Notes: generated by a model not told the origin, from the letters alone. A stretch of DNA of 64,000 bases from Prevotella merdae (GCF_900290275.1 NZ_LT985326.1:1-64000), one strand, 5' to 3'; shown: positions 36,197-45,003, counted from the stretch's first letter. Made by a program: numbers and translations.

Positions 36197-36598
36197 TCAA
36201 GCAAGCTCGGCTTTGCTCTCGTTTGAACAATCATTGCGGCCGAAAATAGATACACAATATAACAATGAATATCCAAGTTCGGGATAACCGAGTGTTTTAT
36301 ACAATATAAATGCAGCGTGAATACGCCTCCTCCCCATACCATTAGGAGTGGGTAATAACAGAAGGTTGAAAGAAGTTGTTTTGCCCTTAGAATAGTGACA
36401 GCTGTTTGGTGCGATGCAGTATCCCTGCAATGCCTTTGGCTTATTGTCGAAGAAGCAATATGCTCCCAATGCTGAAATAAGGTTCATGATAAAGTTGCTT
36501 ACAGATCTATGGCGTGAGTGTACAATCTGTGCCGTATTCTTCAGCATGTCGTTAATGGTTTCGATAATGTATCTCTTGCGCAGCATCATTCTTATCAT
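36197..36598 (-). pseudogene. IS982-family transposase, C-terminal fragment
   Basis: The stretch LRKRYIIETINDMLKNTAQI, then VHSRHRSVSNFIMNLISALG and AYCFFDNKPKAL, is the C-terminal signature of Bacteroidales IS982-type DDE transposases, including the last catalytic Glu in IETIND. The N-terminal two thirds with the first two Asp residues are missing, and the frame runs on past the usual end into unrelated sequence. Inactive relic between cargo and mobilization genes of IME-B. Confidence 0.75.
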
Positions 36599-36714
36599 TA
36601 TGGCACGAAGAAGGTAATTAAATTGGTTGATTGGTTATCGAGATAATAATAGTAATTGCCTAATTTTAAGTGCAAACTTAATGTTAGGCAGTAACTCGTC
36701 TATCTCATATTATC

Positions 36715-37317
36715 TCATATATAGTTCTGTGCAATTATCATTCCAACACCTCCTGCAACCACAAAGAAGCCAATCGTGAAGAAAAACCAGAAGAACCATT
36801 GTGCATAGTGACCGAGATAGCAGCCATCATATTCCTTGTATCGCTCACGGACTTTCTTCCGTTCATCAGCAAACATGGAATTGACCTCACGGATATGCTC
36901 CTGCATCTGTGAGACCATCCATTGACGTTCTTTGGTGAACAGTTCTTGGATTTTCTGCCAGTCAGCATCATTGACATTTACAGACACCTTTAATTTCGTG
37001 GGAGCATTTTCCAAAACTTTGTCTATGTGCTGATTGATGGTATCAACCTTTTTGCTGATAGTAGTCACAGCACCACCCAATTGAACTTCCGCACGTTGAT
37101 ACTGCTGAATGGCAGATTCCAGTTCAAGTGTGGCATTGATGAAGGAGTTTGTAGCCTTGTCAATATCCTCACTCAACTGCTTCAACTCAGGAACTCGGTT
37201 TACAAGTCCATCCTCGGCTTGCTGCTCCTCAACCTCGTTTTCGACATCATTCATCATGTTGTCAAAGTCGGATCTTTCTTCTGTGTCTATGTTTATATTG
37301 CTTTTTCTGATAGCCAT
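36715..37317 (-). CDS. Coiled-coil membrane protein next to the IME-B relaxase
   Basis: 200 residues. An acidic N-terminal part, a long helical region (SEDIDKATNSFINATLELES, about 49-68, continuing to 100) and a single C-terminal membrane segment (WFFWFFFTIGFFVVAGGVGM, about 173-192) indicate a tail-anchored, cytoplasm-facing protein. It lies 12 bases after the relaxase gene. IME-A has a membrane protein in the same place (46646-47470), so this may be an inner-membrane docking partner for the relaxosome. Family not recognised. Confidence 0.65.
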   Translation of the reverse strand: MAIRKSNINIDTEERSDFDNMMNDVENEVEEQQAEDGLVNRVPELKQLSEDIDKATNSFINATLELESAIQQYQRAEVQLGGAVTTISKKVDTINQHIDKVLENAPTKLKVSVNVNDADWQKIQELFTKERQWMVSQMQEHIREVNSMFADERKKVRERYKEYDGCYLGHYAQWFFWFFFTIGFFVVAGGVGMIIAQNYI

Positions 37318-37329
37318 ATTGTCATTGAT

Positions 37330-38562
37330 TTATCGGTGGAAACTTCTGCTGCGTGGCTTTGGCTTGCACATGGAATGAGCCATCTGTGCGCAACGGTGGG
37401 CAAACTTCCAGTCATCTTCATCATCCTTCTTGCCCCAACCAGAAGAAGGAGCAGAACCACCACCGCCACATGATTCAGACATGGAAGTAGCTGCGTCAAT
37501 ATACCCTGCAAACAACAGCATCGCTACATGAGCGACATTCTCTGTTGTCGCAATATCATTATCCTCTGGAATCTGAACCTCATTAGAAAAGACATCTTTG
37601 ACAGAGTTCGGAATCCACACCTTCTTGACTCCATCGCCAATGTTGATTGTGAATGCCGTTTGTGCAAGTTGAGGTTGTGCCTTTGGTTTTGATGATGTTG
37701 GAGTCTGAGCGACAGGACAAACTGGGCGAGGCGTAGGAGCAACGGATGGAGAAACCGGCTTTGTCTTGACTTGTGTAGGTTGTGGATGCAGTTTCTTCCA
37801 GGTGTCTTCAATCTTTGATGCCATAAACTTCCTGCCAATCTCAGAAGCCTTGAACACAGAAGCATTCTTGCCGACTGTGTAGCCGACAAGTTTCCGTTGT
37901 TTGTCGTAGCGTGGCTTTACCTCATAGCCTTTCATGCGCAACAGATTGAAGTATCTGTCTATGTTGAACTGTTGCATATCTTTGAGAGTGTTTTCACAAT
38001 CCTCCGCAAGCTCCACCTTCCGCATATTCCGAATTTCCTGCGGTTGTTCCCATCCATGGCGCATATTGATGATTTCCGCAGCCTTCATTGCCCGAAGATG
38101 AATATCATGCACATCGTTGGTGTTACCCTCCATATCCACACGACAGCAGTCAATGTGAAGGTGCAGCGTTCCTGACTTGGAGTCAGAGTGCAGTCCACCC
38201 ACATTCATAGAATTGGTGAAATTGGTCTTTATCTCATTGGAGAAACCATTGGGCGTAAGTCCAACTGAATCCAAAACTTCCAAGGCTTCATCTTGGAGGT
38301 TAGACCAATCTTCCATCGTGAAGTTGGCAGATTCCTCCTTTGATGGGGAAAGTACAAAAGTGGTCATGAACCTTTCCAACTTTCTGCCAACAGTTCTTTC
38401 TGCCTGATGATATTGGCAATGATGCTTCATCATGTACCAGATGGCGGTAGGGTCAAGACCATCGGGCATATTGTTCACCTTGACCGTCTTTGCATTCTCC
38501 TTTTCCAATGCGTACCTTACGGAATTGCCTCCATACGATACTACCTTTGCGAGCATAATCAT
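37330..38562 (-). CDS. mobB: Relaxase/mobilization nuclease (MobB-like) of IME-B
   Basis: 410 residues. The N-terminal ~190 residues form the relaxase domain with the metal-binding histidine motif GTLHLHIDCCRVD (131-143) and an adjacent upstream motif FMTTFVLSPSKEESANF. The C-terminal part is proline-rich (KPVSPSVAPTPRPVCPVAQT) and glycine/serine-rich at the end. It would nick oriT of IME-B and pilot the strand to the coupling protein. Start ATG at 38562 is preceded by GGAG; mobA ends just before it. Not close to the IME-A relaxase by eye, so the two systems should recognise different origins. Confidence 0.85.
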   Translation of the reverse strand: MIMLAKVVSYGGNSVRYALEKENAKTVKVNNMPDGLDPTAIWYMMKHHCQYHQAERTVGRKLERFMTTFVLSPSKEESANFTMEDWSNLQDEALEVLDSVGLTPNGFSNEIKTNFTNSMNVGGLHSDSKSGTLHLHIDCCRVDMEGNTNDVHDIHLRAMKAAEIINMRHGWEQPQEIRNMRKVELAEDCENTLKDMQQFNIDRYFNLLRMKGYEVKPRYDKQRKLVGYTVGKNASVFKASEIGRKFMASKIEDTWKKLHPQPTQVKTKPVSPSVAPTPRPVCPVAQTPTSSKPKAQPQLAQTAFTINIGDGVKKVWIPNSVKDVFSNEVQIPEDNDIATTENVAHVAMLLFAGYIDAATSMSESCGGGGSAPSSGWGKKDDEDDWKFAHRCAQMAHSMCKPKPRSRSFHR

Positions 38563-38564
38563 GA

Positions 38565-38954
38565 TTACTCCTTTGATTTGGTCTGTACGTTTGTAGCGAT
38601 ATTCTCTTCAATGCTATACCAATGTTGGATAAGTCCTGCAACGGCATCAATCCACCATCGCATGAACTTCTCATTCTTGAAGAACCGAGCCTTTTCCTCA
38701 GCCGTTTTCTTGGATAGCACGTTGCTGATTTTTATCAAATCCGTCCTTGCGATGGCGAGAGAGTTGAGAGCGTCCACCTCTTCCTTGGTGAGCCTCATGC
38801 GTGGACGGTGCTTTAAGCCTGTCTCAACGACATAGCGACTCAGGCTTAACCCACACTCCTTGGCATGTGTCTGGAGACGTTTCAATTCCTCTTCCGTGCA
38901 TCGGTAGGTATGGACTTCTGTAGGCGGTTTCCTTACGATTTTCTTCTTTCTCAT
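38565..38954 (-). CDS. mobA: Relaxosome accessory protein (MobA-like) of IME-B
   Basis: 129 residues. The basic N-terminus and the pattern HTYRCTEEELKRLQTHAKEC then GLSLSRYVVETGLKHRPRM fit the ribbon-helix-helix-type DNA-binding proteins that accompany relaxases (MobC/BmgB class). It would bind oriT and help nicking. It overlaps the relaxase region end to end (stop three bases from the mobB ATG). The likely oriT lies upstream at 38955-39238. Confidence 0.8.
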   Translation of the reverse strand: MRKKKIVRKPPTEVHTYRCTEEELKRLQTHAKECGLSLSRYVVETGLKHRPRMRLTKEEVDALNSLAIARTDLIKISNVLSKKTAEEKARFFKNEKFMRWWIDAVAGLIQHWYSIEENIATNVQTKSKE

Positions 38955-39238
38955 TTGTTCTTGTCTCTGATTAAAATGGGATGATTACAAGCACCTTGCA
39001 AAGGTGGTCACGACTGCGAGCCTGCGAGTAGTCCGAGAAACTTTTAGGAATACAGAAAGACGGACACGGCGTCTGTATTACAAAAGGATTTCTCGAAAAG
39101 TACCTATAAAATGACGGCACTTTTAACAGCGTCCGTCCCCAAGGCTGCTTAAACGTATAACAGCTTGACGGTAGTCTATGCTGTAAATCGTCCTTTTGGA
39201 TGATTTATCGGTATGGTAGCTCATTAGCCTCTGTATGC
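38955..39238. other. Candidate oriT region of IME-B
   Basis: 284 bases without a gene upstream of mobA. Visible stems include CACCTT-GCA-AAGGTG (about 38992-39006) and several partly paired blocks of GGACACGGCGTC type (around 39062-39076). Placement before the mob genes is the usual position of oriT in Bacteroidales mobilizable elements. A nick site was not identified. Confidence 0.45.
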
Positions 39239-40063
39239 CTATTGATTGCCGTTATGGTAACTGTTAGGCTTGTAACCATTGGCATTAGAACCGTTAGACT
39301 GTTGTGTTTGTCCTCCTGCCATATGCTGTGGATATGTGTTGTGTTCTCCTTCATTCTGTTTGGCATCTGCTTCTTGCATGGAAGAAGGATTGCCAACAGA
39401 TTGTCTGGAGAAATTTTGTTGTGGGGAAATTCCACCAGTAACAGCATCGGAAAGATTGTCATTAGTTTCGACCTTACCCACACTTCCATTATCATTAGAT
39501 GAAGCAGAATTTAGGGAAGAAGAAATCTCTGCCGTAGAAGAATTGCCCTTGTTGTCAGTATCGGATATTCCATTGGCAGAATGCCCATCTTCCTTGTCCG
39601 ACTTTGTATCATCCTCCGTTGTCATAACAATTACTCTTGCTTTTGGAACTTCCGTATGGACGATTGCAGAGCCATCCGCATTGCGCTTCAATGAAAAGCC
39701 GTTCTTGACAAATTTTCCGTCCACATACCAACCAGAGAGAGAATGCAGGGTAATGATGCGGTTGTCTCCAACTTTTTGTGAAGAGGAAATGCCCACAGCC
39801 TCCATAGCCTGTAATAGTTTGGGAACGGTCTTGCGGTCTTTATCCCAGAGTTTGGCAAGTTGGGTGTTGTCAACCATACATTGCCCACACAAGATTTCCA
39901 CTTGTTGGGTCTTGCTGATAGAAACAAGTGTTGTTCCACGTTCAGCAAGAGAGGCAAGAGACATGAAGCATTCCATGCGGTCAATCTTGTACTTCTTGCA
40001 ACGAAGATACTCCATCTGTGTATCGGACAGCGTGAAGCAGTAATGTATCTTTTGTTTATCCAT
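39239..40063 (-). CDS. Winged-helix-like protein with low-complexity tail (IME-B)
   Basis: 274 residues from the ATG at 40063; the longer frame upstream overlaps the next gene. The N-terminal 110 residues look like a DNA-binding domain with a helix-turn-helix stretch DNTQLAKLWDKDRKTVPKLL (about 71-90). From about 150 on it is rich in Ser, Asn and Gly (GNSSTAEISSSLNSASSNDN). It lies between mobA and the small gene at 40128. Possible regulator or replication-associated protein; unassigned. Confidence 0.6.
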   Translation of the reverse strand: MDKQKIHYCFTLSDTQMEYLRCKKYKIDRMECFMSLASLAERGTTLVSISKTQQVEILCGQCMVDNTQLAKLWDKDRKTVPKLLQAMEAVGISSSQKVGDNRIITLHSLSGWYVDGKFVKNGFSLKRNADGSAIVHTEVPKARVIVMTTEDDTKSDKEDGHSANGISDTDNKGNSSTAEISSSLNSASSNDNGSVGKVETNDNLSDAVTGGISPQQNFSRQSVGNPSSMQEADAKQNEGEHNTYPQHMAGGQTQQSNGSNANGYKPNSYHNGNQ

Positions 40064-40127
40064 CTTCTGTAAATTTTGAATATTATAACCATAAATGGCA
40101 AGACTGTTTTTCTCAGTAAAGAGAAAA

Positions 40128-40445
40128 TCATCTGTGCCGTCCTCTCCTTGGGGAAATGTCCTCTGCAATAACATAGAGTTCGCCTTGCAACCTGTCATTA
40201 GAATGGCTGCTTAATCGTGAAATGCACTCAATGCAAACAGACTGGGCAAGAAGTTTTCTTCTTCCAATGGTTGCTTCATCATTGATGCCCTTGTTTGCTC
40301 CGCATTGCTCGGCAAGTCCGTTGAAAGCATCACGCATCCGAAAGTAGCCGTTGCCAGTATTGATGTAGCTCACGGCAAGGTCAGCGACATTTGCCAACTT
40401 GCTTCTGTACTCCTCATGGGAAATATCGTCCTTCATCATCGCCAT
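40128..40445 (-). CDS. Small conserved IME protein (family shared by both IMEs)
   Basis: 105 residues with a central pattern GYFRMRDAFNGLAEQCGANK and IGRRKLLAQSVCIECISRL. The same spacing (GYF-M-DA-…-GAN-…-RR-AQ) occurs in the IME-A protein at 46336-46638, so both belong to one family carried by these elements. No signal peptide or membrane segment. The start overlaps the HTH gene end. Function unknown; mobilization or maintenance is a guess from recurrence. Confidence 0.6.
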   Translation of the reverse strand: MAMMKDDISHEEYRSKLANVADLAVSYINTGNGYFRMRDAFNGLAEQCGANKGINDEATIGRRKLLAQSVCIECISRLSSHSNDRLQGELYVIAEDISPRRGRHR

Positions 40446-40447
40446 CT

Positions 40448-40765
40448 CTATTTACAAAGTTCACTCATGTGCTTGGTTGCTGCTGCCTTGGTCTCAGCCT
40501 CGGACATACTGCGGTTCTGGCGCATCCAGTTCAAAAGCTCGGACTTTTCAAAGTATATAATCTTGCCGTTGGGACGAAAGAACGGAAGTTCATGCTTGTG
40601 TGTCATCTTATAGAGACTGCTCTTTGATATTCCCATGAATAAGGCAGCTTCCTCCAGTGTCAATACTTGTTTGGCATCACGGAGTAGGTTCTCCATTATC
40701 CCAATGCGGTGCTCATGTGACTCTACCTTCAAAAGAAGAGTCTCGGTGTCGATAGTTTTGTTCAT
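40448..40765 (-). CDS. HTH_17-type DNA-binding protein (excisionase-like) of IME-B
   Basis: 105 residues from the ATG at 40765. The MerR/excisionase-like winged helix is in VLTLEEAALFMGISKSSLYK (35-54) then MTHKHELPFFRPNGKIIYFE. It lies between the integrase genes and the mob block, where excision or regulatory factors sit in CTn and NBU elements. It would bind the element ends or the integrase promoter. A homologous layout occurs at 49158 (IME-A) and 57578 (ICE). Confidence 0.75.
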   Translation of the reverse strand: MNKTIDTETLLLKVESHEHRIGIMENLLRDAKQVLTLEEAALFMGISKSSLYKMTHKHELPFFRPNGKIIYFEKSELLNWMRQNRSMSEAETKAAATKHMSELCK

Positions 40766-40905
40766 TATCCTGTAATTTAATTGTTTGTGATTCGTTGTAC
40801 TGCTTGTTTTGAAAGTGTAGTCCCCCAAGGCAGAGAGAAATCCCTGCCCGAAATATGGGGACTACAAAAGTGAATTTAACTGGTTGTTATCCTGAAAAGT
40901 TCTGT

Positions 40906-42174
40906 TTACTTGTTATCCTGTAAAAAAGTTATTCTGCGTGGATGGGTGTTGGTGGCTGCTGTCCGCTTTGTTCTTGGTATTTGCTTGTTCTCTTCACGCT
41001 GTTTGCCACCTCGAAAGGCTTTCTTCGTGTTGTCAACAGCCTTGACCCTTTCATTCGTCAGCACATCTGCATAGATGGCGGTGGATTTGAGCGACTTGTG
41101 TCCCATCAGCTTCTTGGTAGTCTCAATGTTGCCGGTAACCGCCTGCACCAAAATTCCGAATGTATGTCGGGCGCAGTGAAAAGAGATATTCTTCTCAATG
41201 CCCACCTTTTTGGCTATCCTTTTAAGGGCTGCATCCACATTAGCCTTGGCAGGAAGGTGAAACACAAAATCATCATCGCCTTTGGGTGGCATCCATGACA
41301 AGGCGGTATTGCCGATTGGTACGGCATTGAGAGCCTTTGTTTTCTTCTGGACGATTACAAGCGTGTTCGTTTCCTTGTTTCTCTTGATGTCACTCCACCG
41401 CAGAGCCTTGATGTCGCTGATACGAAGTCCTGTTAGACAGGCAAAACCGAAAGCTCTCCGTGCTTCTGCAACTCCTGGACTTCTCTCGTCTGAAGCCATG
41501 AACCTTTTCAGTTCATCGGGAGTGAGATACTGCTTATGTGATGTCTTTGGCTTGGGAAAGATGTCTGACTTCTCCAACTGGTAGAAAGGGTTTGCCTTCA
41601 ACTTGCCGAACTTGACAGCCTTGTTGAACACCGCCACTATGCGTTGTTGAACATTATGCAGGGAGCCTTCACACAAAGGCTTGGCTTCAACTCGTACATA
41701 CTTCTGTGGTACATAGTCGTTCTTCAACCAAAGGAAGAAAGCCTTGAACCATGCCTTGTCGAACTTCCTCAGAGTGATGTGAGGTCTGCGTTTGTTGGCA
41801 AGGAACTCGCTCATTAGGTATTTCAGATACTTTGACTGGTCAACAATAGCCTTGGAATAGTCTGTGTTGTCGCTCATCCAGTCGATGTAAGTCTGGATCC
41901 AGTCCATGACTTCGGGAGACTCGTCATTGGGGATTTCCTTCACAATCATCAAGTGACCTACCTCTGGGATGGTCTCTGGATGAAGAATACGCTCTGCCCT
42001 TATCTGGTGAGCACGTTGCAATGTTTCTTCATTCCTTGCTTTGGTCTCTGCATCAACCTCTGGCAACAAATAGAGGGAAAGAAATTCAAACTTGCGCTTG
42101 CCACCATCATAGATGTCAAGATACAAGCTTATGTTGTCGTTGGCAAGTGCCTTTTGTCTGATAGTTATTGTCAT
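40906..42174 (-). CDS. Tyrosine recombinase of IME-B (inner of the pair)
   Basis: 422 residues. An N-terminal arm-binding domain (IRQKALANDNISLYLDIYDG, 5-24), a SAM-like core-binding domain and a catalytic domain. Active-site residues seen: Arg in FACLTGLRISDIKALRW, His-x-x-Arg in SFHCARHTFG, His in LMGHKSLKST and Tyr in AIYADV. The C-terminus has a basic extension of ~35 residues. It follows the outer recombinase by 26 bases, so both are co-expressed. Either could carry out integration into traE; pairs of recombinases acting together are known on other mobile elements. Confidence 0.9.
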   Translation of the reverse strand: MTITIRQKALANDNISLYLDIYDGGKRKFEFLSLYLLPEVDAETKARNEETLQRAHQIRAERILHPETIPEVGHLMIVKEIPNDESPEVMDWIQTYIDWMSDNTDYSKAIVDQSKYLKYLMSEFLANKRRPHITLRKFDKAWFKAFFLWLKNDYVPQKYVRVEAKPLCEGSLHNVQQRIVAVFNKAVKFGKLKANPFYQLEKSDIFPKPKTSHKQYLTPDELKRFMASDERSPGVAEARRAFGFACLTGLRISDIKALRWSDIKRNKETNTLVIVQKKTKALNAVPIGNTALSWMPPKGDDDFVFHLPAKANVDAALKRIAKKVGIEKNISFHCARHTFGILVQAVTGNIETTKKLMGHKSLKSTAIYADVLTNERVKAVDNTKKAFRGGKQREENKQIPRTKRTAATNTHPRRITFLQDNK

Positions 42175-42200
42175 GTATATATATATTCGTTGTCAATGAT

Positions 42201-43373
42201 TTATGTGAACATACCATCAATGAGGTTTATGGCTTCCTCCTTCTTCTTATCCACGATTTTAGCATAGATTTCTGTGGTCTGAATGTTGGAATGTCCCATC
42301 AGCTTGCTTGTTGTAAAAAGGTCTGCACCGAGCGTGAGCATCATCGTTCCGAACGTGTGCCGTGAGCAATGGAATGAGATATGCTTCTCAATTCCAGCTG
42401 CTTCCGCCCATTTGCGGAGTGCTCTGCCTATAACGGTCTGTGTGGTTGGTATATCAAAGAAAGGAATATCATTTCCTCTTGGCTTTGGTAACCACCGCTT
42501 AGCCTCTTCCGAGAGAGGTATTATAACTGGCTTCTCCGTCTTTTGCATTTCCATGTCTATGTATTCGCCCTTTCCGTCAACGGTCTTGAAGATGTGCATC
42601 GGAGCAAGACGGTACATGTCGCTTAATCGCAATCCAGTAAAACAGGCGAAGATGAAAGCCTCCTTGACTTCCGGACGATAACTGTCCGTAGCCATGAGGG
42701 TGCGAAGTTCCTCAATGGTCAGATACTCTTTCTTGCCATCCTTGGGTTGGATGCGTTCACGTGCATCCAGTTCTTTCATAGGGTTGTTGCGGATAATGCC
42801 TTGTCGCATAGCGTTGTTGAGTGCAGTGGAGAACATTCCGAGGTATCTGCTTGCCGTATTCTCGCTGATAGGTCTTGGCTCGCCATACTTGATATGGGAG
42901 TTTGGGAAGTTACGCAAGAACTTCACAAATCCACGGCAGAACTCCGCATTGACCTCTTCAAGCGAAATGAAGCCTTTGTTAGTCTCGTCAAGATACTTCT
43001 CCACAGTGTGCATCATTTCCACACGGCAATGGAGCGTTGACTTCTTGATACCGACACCACCTTCACAATACTTCTTTATCCATGTGGTAAGAAGCATCGA
43101 GCCTTGTTTCACTGTCTCCCAGTCCTGTATGCCATGACCATGCAGGGCTTTGATGCGCTCTGCCTTGATGCGTTCTGCAACCGCCATAGTCTGCTTGTTC
43201 TGTTCCTTGCAGATGGGGTTGAGTTCGGGGACGAGGTAGAGTTTGAGGTATTCATACTTCCTCACTCCCTTATAGTAGATGTCAAGATAGATACTCTTGT
43301 TGCCATCTGCGAGCGACTTCAACCGAATTTTAATCGGTTCTTTCAGCTTTACTTGTTTCTTTGGTCTTGCCAT
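42201..43373 (-). CDS. Tyrosine recombinase of IME-B (outer of the pair)
   Basis: 390 residues, arm-binding domain KIRLKSLADGNKSIYLDIYY (15-34), core-binding domain and catalytic domain. Catalytic residues: Arg in FACFTGLRLSDMYRL, His-x-x-Arg in SFHCSRHTFG, His in LMGHSNIQTT and Tyr in EIYAKI. It is the gene nearest the right end of IME-B, 325 bases from the core repeat, and probably the main integrase. Its C-terminus (KKKEEAINLIDGMF) resembles that of the ICE integrase at 59070. Confidence 0.92.
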   Translation of the reverse strand: MARPKKQVKLKEPIKIRLKSLADGNKSIYLDIYYKGVRKYEYLKLYLVPELNPICKEQNKQTMAVAERIKAERIKALHGHGIQDWETVKQGSMLLTTWIKKYCEGGVGIKKSTLHCRVEMMHTVEKYLDETNKGFISLEEVNAEFCRGFVKFLRNFPNSHIKYGEPRPISENTASRYLGMFSTALNNAMRQGIIRNNPMKELDARERIQPKDGKKEYLTIEELRTLMATDSYRPEVKEAFIFACFTGLRLSDMYRLAPMHIFKTVDGKGEYIDMEMQKTEKPVIIPLSEEAKRWLPKPRGNDIPFFDIPTTQTVIGRALRKWAEAAGIEKHISFHCSRHTFGTMMLTLGADLFTTSKLMGHSNIQTTEIYAKIVDKKKEEAINLIDGMFT

Positions 43374-43697
43374 GATGTATGAAGTGTTATTTTGTTTTTG
43401 TATTCTGCTACATTGGAGGGTCTTTCTCCCTCTTGTTGAAAGTCTATGTCAGATATGGTTTCCTATGCTGACATTTGCTTTTCTTTCTCTTCCCTTACTT
43501 CGGAAAACTGATGTAAAGATAAGAAAATAAACCGAGAAACGAGAAACAAAACGGAAACAAGAAACAGTCTTTTATGTCTTTTTAAGAGTGAGTTTGGCAA
43601 ACATCTGAAAATTCAAATTATCACTTAAAGCATTGATACTTAGCGCATTTACTTTCATTTGCTTTCTTGTCTTTTCAAACGCATTTCTGAGGACTAA
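43374..43697. other. Right end of IME-B with GAAAC arm-site candidates
   Basis: No gene. Four GAAAC copies lie in 43536-43565 (start points 43536, 43543, 43554, 43561) spaced 7-11 bases. Three GAAAC copies occur at the left end of the element at 33683, 33720 and 33731. Repeats at both ends next to an integrase gene are what arm-type binding sites look like. The promoter of the recombinase pair should also be here. Confidence 0.5.
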
Positions 43698-43705
43698 GAT
43701 ATTCT
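43698..43705. repeat. IME-B right core repeat GATATTCT
   Basis: Second copy of the eight-base core (see 33654-33661). The flank to the right is traE coding sequence and the flank to the left is element sequence. Confidence 0.8.
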
Positions 43706-43818
43706 TGACATCCTGCTCCTCGTTGTTCATGGCGATGTAAACGCTGATGGCACCCACTACGGCTACAACACCTGCAATGGCATAGCAGAGTTTGACCACA
43801 ATAGGCACGTATTTGGCA

Positions 43819-43828
43819 ATTTCCTCCG
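43819..43828. repeat. IME-A left core repeat ATTTCCTCCG
   Basis: Ten bases identical to 52373-52382. To the left is the traE middle piece and to the right is IME-A. Confidence 0.85.
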
Positions 43829-44294
43829 AATAACACAAGATTGCGTTTAAGTACTTGATTATCAGTGTATGACAGATGTAATGGCAAGTATGATGTTCCC
43901 AAAATGTTCCAAAAAACATATTTTAATGGGGAGTTTGAATGTGCTAAAAGAGGGTGTGTTCAACGGCATTGAAATGGCTTCAAAAAAGGGATTTGGCAGT
44001 AAAGACTTGTTAACATAGAATTAAGATTTGATTAACACATTTATTAGCGCAGGGTGACTTGTAAGAAGGTGGGTAAAGTTTGATAACAATGTAAGATATT
44101 ACGGATAGTATTCACTTTCTCCGTAACTTTCCACATACACATTTTCCTCTTCCCTATTTTTGAAATATCAAATTTAGGGAAATAAAAGAGTGAGCAAGTT
44201 ACATATCTGATACTAACAAGTAGTGAGAGTGTTAAAAGTGGGGCTGATAGAGATGAAAAACCGAATTTTGTATCGCTGTTTGGAAACAAATCGT
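43829..44294. other. Left end of IME-A, no gene
   Basis: About 465 bases without supported coding sequence. It contains the arm-type motif GTTCCCAAAATGTTCC (43895-43910) and is otherwise AT-rich, running into the toxin promoter. Confidence 0.4.
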
Positions 44295-44302
44295 TATCTT
44301 TG
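44295..44302 (+). promoter_or_regulatory. Candidate -7 element for the IME-A toxin-antitoxin operon
   Basis: TATCTTTG matches TAnnTTTG and lies 19 bases before the toxin ATG. The nearest TTTG at 44267-44270 is 24 bases upstream, slightly beyond the usual spacing. Confidence 0.45.
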
Positions 44303-44321
44303 TACCATAATTCAAAACAAA

Positions 44322-44666
44322 ATGGGCATCAACAAGCTAAAAGTGGTGTTGACAGAAGAAGCACAAGCCTTTTTGGATGCGCAGCCATTCAAAGCTCAGC
44401 AGAAGATATACTACAACATCTTCAAGGTTGAGGAAGGAGTGATGAAAGTTGACATCTTCAAGAAACTGGAGAATACCGAGATATGGGAGTTTCGCACTCT
44501 CTACAATGGTATATGCTATAGGCTTTTCTCCTTTTGGGACACTGAGGAAGAAACTTTGGTTATTGCCACACATGGTATTATCAAGAAAACTCAGAAGACA
44601 CCATTAAAAGAGATTGCCAAAGCGGAAGAGATAAGAAAAGAGTATTTTAACAGTAAAAAGAAATAG
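44322..44666 (+). CDS. RelE/HigB-type toxin
   Basis: 114 residues from the ATG at 44322. The fold pattern is that of RelE/HigB mRNA interferases: LTEEAQAFLDAQPFKAQQKI, FKKLENTEIWEFRTLYNGIC, YRLFSFWD and LVIATHGIIKKTQKTPLKE. A HTH antitoxin follows five bases on. At the far end of IME-A from the integrases, the pair probably stabilises the element after insertion. Substrate and activity are family inference. Confidence 0.88.
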   Translation: MGINKLKVVLTEEAQAFLDAQPFKAQQKIYYNIFKVEEGVMKVDIFKKLENTEIWEFRTLYNGICYRLFSFWDTEEETLVIATHGIIKKTQKTPLKEIAKAEEIRKEYFNSKKK

Positions 44667-44670
44667 CATT

Positions 44671-45003
44671 ATGGCACAGATGAAATTGATACCAGCAGAC
44701 AATATGAAAGATAAACTTTGGGGTAAAAGAGGTACACCTGAGCGCGAAGCCATGGAAGCCAAGCTCAAAGAAGATGTGAACGCCTATATTGTAGGCGAAG
44801 CCATACGCAAGGCTCGATTGGCGCAAAACCTCACACAAGAACAACTTGGTGAACGTATCGGAGTGCAGCGTGCTCAGATATCAAAGTTGGAGAAAGGTAC
44901 AAGTGTTATCACATTACCAACCATGAGCCGTGTGTTTCAAGCATTGGGTATTGCAACAGCCACTCTTGATTTGGGTATTGCAGGCAAGATTGCGTTGTGG
45001 TAA
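44671..45003 (+). CDS. HigA-type HTH antitoxin
   Basis: 110 residues. N-terminal segment for toxin contact (PADNMKDKLWGKRGTPEREA) and a Cro/C1 HTH from about 45 to 100 (LAQNLTQEQLGERIGVQRAQ, then ISKLEKGTSVITLPTMSRV). It is the second gene of the operon, as in HigBA, and should repress the promoter near 44295. A palindrome AGATTGTGCAATCT at 45014-45027 follows its stop, without a T-run. Confidence 0.88.
   Translation: MAQMKLIPADNMKDKLWGKRGTPEREAMEAKLKEDVNAYIVGEAIRKARLAQNLTQEQLGERIGVQRAQISKLEKGTSVITLPTMSRVFQALGIATATLDLGIAGKIALW

Larger units (their letters stand above)
33654..43705. mobile_element. IME-B: integrative mobilizable element inserted in traE (about 10.04 kb)
   Basis: Bounded by direct repeats GATATTCT at 33654-33661 and 43698-43705. 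Both inner ends carry GAAAC motifs (33683, 33720, 33731; 43536, 43543, 43554, 43561) that suit arm-type integrase sites. From the right: two tyrosine recombinases, HTH protein, two regulators, MobA/MobB, membrane protein, then cargo and IS relics at the left. Genes needed only for mobilization, with no secretion genes, make it an IME dependent on a helper. Excision at the repeats would rejoin the traE frame. Confidence 0.88.
43698..43828 (-). pseudogene. traE: traE (second copy), middle piece
   Basis: Read leftward from the repeat at 43828-43819 the frame gives GAG GAA ATT = EEI, then AKYVPIVVKLCYAIAGVVAV, VGAISVYIAMNNEEQDVKNI, ending in the repeat at 43705-43698. It is the middle membrane helix of a DUF4134 protein. 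It is separated from its N-terminal part by IME-A and from its C-terminal part by IME-B. Only 131 bases long, it is isolated between two elements. Confidence 0.9.

Noticed and set aside
43572..43919. A 115-residue membrane protein
   Set aside because: Only residues in the middle are TraE sequence; both ends are IME sequence read through the two core repeats, so it is not a gene of its own.
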